DNA of 60,000 nucleotides. Origin: Antedon mediterranea (Eukaryota; Echinodermata; Crinoidea; Comatulida; Antedonidae). Location of the stretch: positions 26,162,501 through 26,222,500 of the forward strand of contig NC_092672.1 in the NCBI RefSeq assembly GCF_964355755.1. The letters run 5' to 3'. Every line of letters begins with the position of its first letter. The first letter of the stretch is position 1. Under the pieces are notes generated by a model. That model ran no database searches. It saw only the letters and a program-made list of their open reading frames with translations, and had not been told where the DNA came from. Made by a program: the position numbers and the translations under genes. Positions 10,301 to 19,068 of this stretch are shown here, one piece after another.

Positions 10301-12569
10301 AAAGAAATTATAATTATAAACTAAAAATAAAGGAAAGATAACTAGACAATACAAGGGGAAAATATTGGTAGATTCAGTACACTATATTTATGCTGTTATA
10401 GACGGCAGCAGTTAATATAAGTACGTTTTACAATTTTTTAGCATTACTGTAATGGGATAGATAGAATATATAAATATGATTTAACATAAATAATGTTCAA
10501 TGATTATGATAGTATTATTAGTATTAAGTATGATATGTGTTAAAAATAATATTAAAGGGTATAAAAAAACAGAATATTACGAAGAAAAAAAAAGTAGAAG
10601 ATGTATACAAAAAGTGAATTAAAAAAAAGGATGAAATGTAGTATAAATAAATACAGTATATATATATATATATATATAGGCCTATATGAATAAATGTGGT
10701 AGTTACCCACGAAAGATAAAAACAAATGTAGTTGGCAATACAATTGATGAATATATAGGCTTAAAGCTACTTTGAAATTGAAGTAGCCTACAAACAGGTG
10801 AGTGAGTGGCCTAGCGGTTAAGACAGTGGAACCGTAATCGCGTAGCCATAACATCGGCAGCGGTTCGAGGCTCACTCACTCCATGGTTCTGGTGGTAGAA
10901 CGAGTCTTCTCGGATAAGGACTATAAACCGTAGGTCCAGTGTACACAACTTGCTCGTGTGCACTTTAAAGAACCTAGTACATCTTTCGAGACGAGTAGGG
11001 GGTTACCCCGGTGTATTAGTACATCACATCCACTGATCACCAACTGGGCCCTCTGGGAGATCAGTTTTTGACTGAAGAGGTTACCCAGTATAAAGATAAA
11101 ACAAACAAACAAACAAAACATAAACTATTTAATCTAAATTCAATGAAATTTGTGTGGTGGTTCTTTATATTTAAAAATGATTAAAATATACTAAAACTGT
11201 TTTGTCTTATATTGACTATTTCCTGCACAGCATTCACAATCTAGTACCACTTGTGATAGATATGGAAGATGAAAAAGCAATGCTAATGTGTATTAGCCAA
11301 GATAATAAAACCAAGGAGAGGAAGATAAAAAGGATGATAACTAATGACTGTGGAAAACGTTGGAAAGGACCAAATGATGTAAAAGTTGATTTGACAGGCA
11401 TTTATAGTCAGTATAATTTGGTTTGTATAACAGTTGTTAGTTCTGTTAGGTAATTACCAAGTATTATGCTTTGTCACAATTAATGATGCAACCTGAACAA
11501 CTTTCAAACAACAGTGGTACGTGTAATATATTTTAATAATGTCTTTATATGGTTTATTGTGAAAATATATTGTTTTACTGTAAAAGCTTAATGTATATGC
11601 ACTATAAACTAGAAATGCATGCAAAGCCGTATGGTGTAACATTTTTAGCAAATATTGTACCTAACTATACTATTTTATTTTGTTTTTAGCGCTTACAAAA
11701 TGTGTGTGCGTAAATTCGAACGAATTGGTTGTTGCATGCTGGAAACTAGAGAATAATGAAAGTAAGACAACTTTCCAAAGTAAAGTGTCAGTAATGTTAA
11801 AGAATGGGTATGATAAAACTGTATTGAAATTATTGTTGCAGAAAAGGTGTTTGTAATGAAAAGTACTGATGATGGTCGTACCTGGAATATTGTAACTGGT
11901 TTTAAATCACTGGATAGTACCTTAGGAAATCACACACAGGTAAGAATCATATCATAAGAAAGCGTGTGTTCCATGTTATCATAGATTTGGTCAAAACACA
12001 TTACACATTATTTTATTAGGTTGTTAAATATGAAATAAAAAACAAAGAAGTCATCTACTTCATCTGCTCATTGAATGACTGTACGCAGTGTATCAGCAAT
12101 GAAGGATCTGGACAATTTGATGCGAGGAGTGAGGATCCGTCAGAAGCAAATCCAGAATGCCTGCTATGCATACCCAACAATATTACAGTATGTGTTTCTT
12201 GTTACACTGTTATTTCTTTAGCAACACAATCTAGGCCTATCTACTTTTTTTGTAATTTAAATGTAAACAATAATATCTTTATTTTTCTAGGGTGGCATTG
12301 TACGCATACCGAAAAAGACCGATGGTTTCTACCAAATAGCAATGACAAGTCTTGGGAATAAAACAACTGAAAAGTGTCTTTCTCTTTACTTAAGTAAAGA
12401 TGGTTGTGAAAACTGGTCTCAGTTTTGCCCACTAGGTCTAGTTAATGCAGAAGAATCTGACCTAGCTTATGTAACAACTTTGATGGAAGAAGTCGGAATA
12501 GTGTTTGTTTATAGATATGGTTCAGAAACAAAAGGTTATAACATTGGACTACAGATGATTTCTGCTTAG
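4077..12569 (+). CDS. Ig domain plus sialidase-fold protein, probably catalytically dead (NEU2/3/4-like)
   Basis: Eight exons read in order: 4077-4373 (Ig), 6723-6765, 10045-10191, 11231-11449, 11690-11761, 11842-11939, 12020-12187 and 12291-12569 (stop). The last seven form a six-bladed sialidase-type fold resembling animal NEU2/3/4. Matching landmarks are YRQP (family YRIP), VFCEQ (family AFxEQ/KR), RIQWQHPQVI, Asp-boxes STDDGRTW and TNDCGKRW, GGIVRIP and ESDL (family YSDL). By alignment with the family as I know it, only the first arginine of the triad is kept. The acid/base Asp block, the other two triad arginines, the Glu and the nucleophilic Tyr are replaced or missing. It is therefore likely a sialidase-fold binding protein or pseudoenzyme. 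Phases agree except at one junction (see the exon at 11690). The 5' end is not visible. The Ig exon is joined on phase and order only. Confidence 0.7.
4374..4689. other. Intron sequence, nothing recognised
   Basis: Part of the 2.35 kb intron after the Ig exon. I see no exon here. It leads directly into the tandem array starting near 4690. Confidence 0.5.
4690..5862. repeat. Inverted pair of 15-17 bp minisatellite arrays (GGACAACTACC)
   Basis: At 4690-4970 the unit ggacaactaccctcta and variants repeat about 16 times. At 5588-5860 the same unit recurs as its reverse complement (tagttgtcctaggggg and variants). About 610 bp of unique sequence lies between, with one isolated unit near 5290. Two opposite-facing arrays of one motif would fold into a long stem, as in foldback or subterminal-repeat DNA transposons. 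I could not define terminal inverted repeats or a target duplication. It lies in the intron between the Ig exon and the first sialidase exon. Confidence 0.85.
5863..6722. other. Intron sequence, nothing recognised
   Basis: Remaining intron up to the acceptor ttttctacag at 6722. I see no exon or named repeat in it. Confidence 0.5.
6723..6765 (+). CDS. Small exon carrying the start of the sialidase fold (DVFTD...GNIY-R)
   Basis: 43 nt between ttttctacag and the donor gtaaat at 6766; enters in phase 1, leaves in phase 2. It encodes DVFTDNIESGNIY plus two bases of an Arg codon. The next exon (10045) begins with the third base and CAA CCA, giving the YRQP form of the sialidase YRIP motif. VF..xx..G..YRxP is the usual N-terminal strand of the family. 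This split motif strongly supports the exon despite its size and the 3.3 kb intron after it. An alternative donor (gtaaca at 6752) would break the motif. Confidence 0.75.
6832..9194. mobile_element. DNA transposon with short inverted ends and 5-bp target duplication
   Basis: The left end CAGGGGCGGATCCAGGAT (6832) matches, inverted, the right end CTCTGGATCCGCCACTG (ends 9194). Both are flanked by the direct repeat CTAAA (6827-6831 and 9195-9199). No transposase is readable, so it is non-autonomous. The interior holds a pair of related segments (about 6938 and 7170, ATGGxCGGAAATGG) and a LINE that was either inserted or carried along (about 7880-9080). It lies in the sialidase-like gene's intron, same region on either strand. 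Confidence 0.65.
7880..9085 (+). mobile_element. CR1-like LINE with the RT core deleted
   Basis: Plus-strand frames first read a post-endonuclease segment (IPWLTDKLVSLSHDCDYLK, then KKARNKLNNLSKSLKRDYI). The start of RT follows (LLEKLEIGKANGIDGISARLLK). The reading then jumps near 8620 directly to a C-terminal segment (FEIYKRSFVYYGSSLWNGLP). The whole catalytic RT block, including the FADD-type motif, is missing. The 3' end carries gggctgctcggaagagcagt and an A-rich tail near 9065, typical of CR1/L2-type LINEs. It sits inside the DNA transposon at 6832-9194. Confidence 0.8.
9200..10044. other. Intron sequence, nothing recognised
   Basis: AT-rich intron up to the acceptor ttgttttttag at 10044. 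I see no exon on either strand. Confidence 0.5.
10045..10191 (+). CDS. Sialidase-fold exon 2 (QPAVIF...IQWQHPQ)
   Basis: 147 nt, phase 2 at both ends, donor gtaata. It encodes the YRQP motif's last three residues, then VFCEQNN, VMRLGE and GRIQWQHPQVI. In animal NEU2/3/4 the corresponding stretch is longer. It has an Arg after the Glu-Gln/Lys pair and an Asp-containing block that supplies the acid/base catalyst. Here the Arg is Asn and the block is deleted, while the downstream QW strand is well preserved. Confidence 0.8.
10797..11118 (+). mobile_element. tRNA-derived SINE
   Basis: The head has Pol III promoter boxes in tRNA order and spacing: box A TGGCCTAGCGG at 10807-10817 and box B GGTTCGAGGCT at 10862-10872. 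An unrelated body of about 180 bp follows, including aaccgtaggtccagtgta and gagtagggggttaccccggtg. The tail is an (AAAC)n run at 11098-11117. This is the standard tRNA-SINE architecture. It sits in the sense direction in the intron between exons at 10045 and 11231. Confidence 0.85.
11231..11449 (+). CDS. Sialidase-fold exon 3 with first Asp-box
   Basis: 219 nt between tcctgcacag and gtaatt, phase 2 at both ends. It encodes VPLVIDMED and AMLMCISQ (core strand), then a degenerate Asp-box TNDCGKRW and VDLTGIYSQYNLV. The NEU-family HRSMNP segment, which contains an active-site Arg, is represented only by SIHNLVP, so that Arg is gone. Confidence 0.8.
11690..11761 (+). CDS. Sialidase-fold exon 4; one-base reading-frame conflict at its start
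   Basis: 72 nt between tattttgtttttag and gtaaga. The useful frame reads CVCVNSNELVVACWKLENNE and continues perfectly into the next exon (K-KVFVMKSTDDGRTW, phase 1). However, the preceding exon ends in phase 2 and this acceptor then requires a frame one base away. The mismatch would vanish if the four-A run at 11697-11700 had three A's. This could be an assembly indel, a real frameshift making the gene a pseudogene, or use of a weaker upstream donor. Confidence 0.6.
11842..11939 (+). CDS. Sialidase-fold exon 5 with canonical Asp-box
   Basis: 98 nt, phase 1 in and phase 0 out, donor gtaaga. It encodes VFVMKSTDDGRTWNIV, a textbook SxDxGxTW Asp-box, then SLDSTLGNHTQ. In NEU2 the equivalent of TLGNHTQ holds the catalytic Glu (TLECQ); here it is absent. 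Confidence 0.85.
12020..12569 (+). CDS. Sialidase-fold exons 6 and 7 (12020-12187, 12291-12569) and stop
   Basis: Both exons are phase 0. Exon 6 (YEIKNKEVIYFICSLND...) has Cys where NEU enzymes carry the second triad Arg (NARS-type strand) and is Cys-rich (five Cys). Exon 7 opens with GGIVRIP, has a weak Asp-box LSKDGCENW, and reads AEESDLAYV where the family has AYSDLQ. The nucleophilic Tyr is therefore Glu or Ser. It ends VYRYGSETKGYNIGLQMISA and TAG at 12567-12569. Confidence 0.85.
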
Positions 12570-12585
12570 AATTTGAACAACAAAA

Positions 12586-12591
12586 AATAAA
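12586..12591 (+). terminator. Poly(A) signal AATAAA of the sialidase-like gene
   Basis: A canonical AATAAA lies 17 nt after the stop codon, implying an unusually short 3' UTR. No other strong signal is closer. Confidence 0.6.
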
Positions 12592-15500
12592 TATTTTGAA
12601 AGCAGTGAAGTGATTCAGTCTTATTCTCATAGCTATACTCTGCTATCTGCACACCATACTGATTGTGTATGTGTTGTGGCACAATGGTTAAATTTGGTTA
12701 AATACAGTGACGTTAATGTTTGCTTTTTTAAATAGAAACACATGTTGTACATATAATACTGTAGTTGTAATAGTAGTTTAGTTTTAAATATCACGAGAAG
12801 CATGTATGTATTGTATTATATTAAATTTACAAATATATGATATTTGTGAGAAATATTTTATTTTTCACCTATAATTTAATTTTCTCATGCATGAATTTAT
12901 ATACAATGATCCTAAGACAAAGTTTTTTCCGACTATTTGCTGACCAACCTACTGTACCTCACTACATGTTATGTGGTCAGATAAATGCATTACTGGCTGT
13001 ACCATCACCGCTGGGATAGATTATTTAAATTATATTCAAATATGCTTGATCAAATTAAGTTCTTTTAGCATACGGTGCTTGTCTTGTACTATACAGTAAT
13101 ATAAATCTTACTTAAAGCATGGAACTTTCTTTAATTGATATAAGACATGATATGTAACTATTCAATAGAAATCCATGGCAAACTACTGTATGTTGATTAT
13201 CACTGCAAGCGTACAAGCTATTGCCGTGTATTCTGTATGATTTAATACATAATGTTTACGCATTTAATGAATGTATATAATATCATATTTTGGTCATTTA
13301 TCTTAACTAGAGTAAATGCAGTTGTGTGCTATTACTATACTATATTTATCCTTTTTGTGTGGAATTTTATTTAAGTTGTTTGATTAAATGTTTTAGTACG
13401 AGAAATACATGCTCATAGTACGAGAAAAAAAAGTGTATTAGTTTCATTGGAGAATGATGTTACTAATAGGTCGCCGTGAGTCAGCGCCCTCTCGATTAAA
13501 ATAATGTGAAAGTGTGTAGGCGCTATTATTAGAATCTATAGACGATATACTGTTTATATTTTCAGAAATGGCAAAATATATTGAGATAATTGATAATTAG
13601 ACTGAGATATAAATATCTGATAATAAAGTTTGAGGAGAAAAAAGAGAAAAGCTTGTTGAGACATTTAAAGTTAAGTCCAATCAAAAGTAATATATAATTT
13701 TCTTCCTTAGAAACATCCAGCAAAAAGTATTGTAACAAAATCAAAGTATTTTTCGAGAAGAGACACGTTCCTACTTTTTTTATTTAATTATGAAAACGGG
13801 GCGGGAATATTTGGCGCTTTTATCCGGGAAATTTCCTTTTTAAATGAAAAATGCGTTTGAGTACCACAACCGTTGTTAGATATTTGTAACGTAGGCCTAC
13901 TGACACTATCAACGCAGCCTAGTTGTAGCTGAAACCTCTTTTTTCCTTTTAGCGTTGGCTATGTGTATAAGCGACTACGATAACTCCAGAGGGCGCCATA
14001 TTTAAAAGAACAATCGGGACAAAAAAGTTCCATCTAAAATAATATGAAGATTTTATGGTGATGACATGACTATGATGAAAAAATGTGAATGGAGTGATAT
14101 TTAAAAAAAAATAATGTAAATTATAAGAAGAATAATAAAACTAAAGTACTTTTAAAAAGTATTTTGTTACAGAAATTGATATATAAAATGGATTTCTATT
14201 AACAAATATTAAAAGAAAATAATGTTTAAATATGTGTATCACGTGTGTTAAAATATATATGCCTAAATCACTTAAAGATGTATTGACCTTTTGACTAATC
14301 CCAAAAAAATAAAAAAATAAATATTTCGAAAAAAAGTTGGTCATTTTGAAGTATCATAATAGTTATTAACTTTCACCACAAATTTGTCGAAAAAAAATAA
14401 TTTAACTGAAATACAGACGTTTTTTTGTTCAAAAAATAACTTTGACTTCCATTCAAAGTTTTCGACCAAAACATATAGCTCATAATGCAACGCGCTTGTT
14501 TGGCTACTCTGTATGCATAATCATAAAACTTCCTCGCGATCTGTTTGACGAGTTGTAATTAGCATCAATGCATAATGCATACTCGTGGTTTGAAATCTTT
14601 ACTTTCGCTAGCGAAGATTTTCCAGACGAAATGTAATCAAATTAATTTACCTGTTTTAAATTGCGTAAACTTGTTGTTTGGCTCGAATTTTCGACTTAAA
14701 GTGAATAACTTTAATATTACTTTGATATGGCCAATTTAAATTTAGAATATTTCTTTATTTGTCCAGGGACAATACATCTTTCAGAAGACCTTTTCAATTT
14801 GCATTTTCTTTAGTTTTTGCTCTTCTTTTTTTCTGTTGATTGTTCAGCGCTTTGAGGCGTCCTGCATTTTGCGCTATAGTAAATTGAACATTATTATTAT
14901 TATTATTAAGATACTTTTATATATTACGTAGGTCAGAGTTTTTAAAAGCATTTACTGTAAACTGTTTTTTAATTAGTCGCATAAGATTGCTTATAATTTT
15001 GCAGATTTGTATAATAGCGAACTGTGCTATTATAGATTTATTTAAAAAATGAATATTGACCTAATTTAAACTATAATATTACGAGAAATTTGTTTAAGAT
15101 AAATATAAAATGATTATTACTAGTGTTATTATGTATGAAAATGATCAGACAATTATACAACTAATATAATATAAACTTATAATATATAAACTTATATAAA
15201 GTTCTACAGAAATACGACATGAAACAATGTTTTTAATATAATAATATTCTGAGATAATATAGGCCTAATATATAAACTATTGTTAAATAGTAACATTTAT
15301 AACCGTTATTATCTTGCATTAGTAAATCATTAAAAGCAAGAACTTCCAAAGTTGAACAAATTGTTAGAAGATATCAGAATTATGCACTATAAAAATATGC
15401 ATTAAGACAATTATAAACATTTTATATGCTACAATTATGTTTGTTATTCTGAAATAAAAGTGGGTGAAATGCCTACTAAAGAGAAAAAAAAATGTTAATA

Positions 15501-15928
15501 ATATCACGCGAAAGATCTGTTTAGTTTTTGGTAAAGAAGATGATGCAATGATGATACACTGTTTTAGTCGCGACTAGCTCACGCAGTCGGTCGGTCGGTA
15601 AACACTAACTCAAATTTGCGCACGCGACTGGGCCAGCCATCCCATGTATATGGCCCTGTTGTCTTCAAACCTAGTCTAACCTAGTATGTCACTGTTTGGC
15701 TGAGGTTATTTTAAAAATACCGTCTATTTTAATGGGGGCACTTTGTCGACTTGCACAATCACGTGATTATAGAGGCTTGATTTGATTGGTTGGCTGACTT
15801 TACGAACCTCAGCAAACCCGTCTTTTCTTTCATAATTTGCTAAAGATATTTGTAGCACTGAAACGTCAACACATTTAATAGTTCCAAGTCGCTTTTGTCG
15901 TTATTATTTCGCATGTAGGGTATTATTT
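12592..15928. other. Intergenic region between convergent genes
   Basis: I see no exon in this AT-rich 3.3 kb between the two convergent gene ends. It contains a LINE-type 3' tail near 14835-14912 (gcgctttgaggcg...gcgctatag then (ATT)n). It also has one copy of the (GGTC)n-linked repeat at about 15583-15660. A cagcgccctct near 13476 and agagggcgcc near 13986 face each other and might be ends of a short DNA element, but nothing supports this further. Confidence 0.5.
14835..14912 (+). repeat. LINE 3' tail with (ATT)n
   Basis: A CR1/L2-type 3' end: cagcgctttgaggcgtc, then gcgctatagtaaa and an (ATT)n run. The same kind of tail (gcgctatataagcaattatt) occurs near 37472. Confidence 0.5.
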
Positions 15929-16814
15929 TTATCTATATTGATTTGGTGGCAAGAGTACCTTATTTGGCGCTCCAGCACAACCTGTATCTTTACTAGTAGA
16001 CCTAGTTAGTAATCCTTGATAGTGATGGTTTTGGTATTCGACATCCCCTCTTTTCTATAAAAAAGGAAAACGTGGTACATTATTGAATGATGAGTTGTTG
16101 AAATTTGGTCTTGATGTTATTTTCAGTACCAGGCTGTACGGGTGATTGTTTAATTTAAAATGTTTCATCTAGTTTTTGAATACTTACTACTACAGTAGGC
16201 CTAACATATCCATCCTCATCTACATCGACACCAGAGCTTTCTGAAACGTGTAGATTGCTGTATTGAGAATGTTGACTTTCAGTTTCTCTTACTTCTCTAT
16301 GCTATACATATAAATGGGTAGGCATAATATTATTATAGAGATGTATGTATTATAGATTTAATAACTAATCTATATTTTAAATTAAGTAATTCAGAACGTA
16401 AAATTAATTATATGAATGATAGTTTTTGTATCTTGATTTCAACCCACAATCGTACAGTAAAATACAGATTCTGACTTGCGATTATAGTAATTATTTTTGT
16501 TTAAATTCACCCTGTAACCAGTAGGCCTACCTTTAAATAACTTTATAAAATTGTGTAGCGTATTTTAATGGACAAACTGAAACATTAAAATATCAACATT
16601 GCGGTTGATTGAATCAGATCTGAAACATACTAATATTGTTTACCTGTATTCTTGTAGGTTTCCTAGATCTCATTTTATTTGCCGTTCTGGTCAAACCAAT
16701 ATCCAGTGTAGGGTCTTTGTTTATGTCTTTGTTAGCGCCAGAATTTGAAGGAAATTCCAATGCTTGATAATGTGGGTTTTGACCTTTTGAAACAATTTCC
16801 TGTATACGCCTTAC
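15929..16814 (-). CDS. Receptor cytoplasmic tail: three exons with SH2-type tyrosine motifs
   Basis: Exon 16814-16644 (57 codons, phase 0-0) is basic at its start (VRRIQEIVSK) and carries NPHYQALEF. Exon 16301-16188 (38 codons) carries QHSQYSNLHV and DEDGYVRPTVV. Its donor gtaagt follows directly; read-through would instead add ten residues and stop at 16155. Exon 16054-15929 carries DVEYQNHHYQGLL and ends PPNQYR, then TAA. SQYSNL fits the ITIM pattern (S/I/V/L)xYxx(L/I/V). YSNL and YQNH fit pYxN (Grb2 SH2), YVRP fits pYxxP (Crk SH2), and YQAL/YQGL fit Yxx-hydrophobic sorting signals. The motif matches are direct; the functions are inferred. Confidence 0.8.
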
Positions 16815-19021
16815 CTTAATTAAAAGAGACATTGCTATTGCTATTAATGGTAGATAATAATATAATTATATGAAAAGGTATAGGCTTACTTTTGTGATTC
16901 CACAATGCTCAATATCGGAGGTTTCATTAAAAATTCGTTATGATAATCATATAAAACAAACAATTGTTATTTATTTTCAGGAATAAACTGTGCTGTATAA
17001 TTTTGAAATACTTACAAAAATATAACGTGTTGTTAAAAACGTAGGAACAGAGCCCAGAATAAATGCCAATATTGCTGTTATTATTGTACTTATTGCACAC
17101 GAACTACCTAAAAGTAAGTAAACGTACACTATTGAACAACCGACGCTAAAACGTGCATATTTTTTTACCATGTTCGAGCAGCACCATGCGCTGCCGCAGT
17201 TGAAATAAACAAAATAATTGTCAGACTTTCTAGCATAAAAGTGGAAAATCACAAAGCATTTAAATCAACATGTGACTTGAATAAACATTTGGTTACTTTT
17301 TGTAACAATCCTTGTTATACCCAAAGTTATCACAATATCTGTTGGTGGTTAATGGTATGTTAGTGGTTTATTATTATGTAAAGTGGCTTAACCTTCTACA
17401 GAGCATACGGAGAATTAGGCTACAGTTAATTTGTCCTTTCTTATTACCAAAACTTACCTGGATTACAGTCCTCCAGTGTCACTGTGTTGTTACACTTTTC
17501 GTTCTCTGCATAGCATGTAAGACTAGTCTGACACATGTTATCGTTAGTTCTTATAGTTACTGTATGTTCTCCTTTCTTAACCACTTCATCATGTTGTAAT
17601 ATCAATACTGATGGTGGTTTGGGATAGCCCTCTGCTATGCATGTTGCAAATCCAATATCAGGTTTAAATGTTACAATAATGTCTAAAAAAGATTATAAAA
17701 TTCTAAAGATACAATAGTTGTTATTGTAAAGAAAAACGTTATCAAACTACTTGAATTGAAAACAGGTTAACTATTTGTATCAATCCATACTTTATTGAAC
17801 TTAAAAAAACGTTCGGGTAACCGGTTGATATAATTGTGAGTATATTGTTTACTATATCTAAACAATAGTTACGGCTTTAACACGTTGAAACACCGGTTCT
17901 CGTCAGATCACCGAACGTTGGGCCTGGTTAGTAGAGCTTGGATGGGAGACCATCTGGGAATAGCGGGTGCTGTATACGGAGCTGGGGTCCCGTTAGGCAT
18001 TTGAAATCAGCACTGCTGACTCTTATGGCAGCCCCTGCATCTAGTATCTGCCTCAGACCTCTGGTCAAGGTGGGCACTGGACGAGAGAATGTTGATCAAT
18101 GTCAGGACCAATCAAGGTGCTTTAAACAGTCCTGGCTTTGTTTGTATAAAACCTGTTAGTGGCGGTAATTATCGCTGTTGGTTTCGATTGAATAAAATTT
18201 AAAAAAATATATATATACATATTTGATTACATTACATTTTAGAAATTGAAAACAATTTATTTTTTCTTTTAATATGTTGTTTTAAGTTAGCTTAATTAAA
18301 CTTTAAAACAAGTTTGTCAGGGTCACATTTTGATACATTTTGAGTTTTTAAGGACCGAAAAAAAAACGTTAATGAAAACAAGCAAAACTGAACAGCATAG
18401 TAAATATACAGTTTTGGATCAATGTAATAAGAATACATAAGAAATACATTTAGAAGATGTAGCGTTTACTTACAATATACATTCAACTGTTTTCCCGCAC
18501 TTGTTTTAGCATCATCTCCTTTAAACTGATCACTTTCTGCTTTACATGTATATCTTCCATCATCTTCTTCAGTAGCTGATTTGATCTTAAAAACTGAATC
18601 TGTACTTGAAATCACATATCTGGAACTATTTTTTATATTGACTGTTTTTCCATTTTTATACCAAATAATTTGAGGAACAGGGTTACCATCAGGTTTACCA
18701 CAAGTAAAATTCACTGATTGACCTTTATAGACAGTGATTGCAGTAGCATTCAAAATTGGTTGATCCAAGTCTGAAAAAAACCATACAATAATTATATTGC
18801 ATATTGTATCTAAATTAAGTAAAAGTCATAAAAATTAACGCAAAACATAGAAATAGAAATCAACAAAAATCCGCTCAAATTGTAAAATATTGTTTTCAAT
18901 ATGATTTACCACGTATGTTAAACCATACACTTGTGTATTACCCAATCTGACCGGGTTCTGTATCTTTTCTTTCTTTCCAGCAACATTTTAAAATATACTA
19001 GTAGCATACTACTTACTAGGC

Positions 19022-19068
<47 letters not shown>

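Noticed and set aside
10552-10875. 107-codon minus-strand open frame, Tyr/Phe-rich
   Set aside because: It is AT-rich intron plus the antisense of the SINE head.
17938-18159. 73-codon open frame
   Set aside because: It is the 5S-derived SINE read in one frame.
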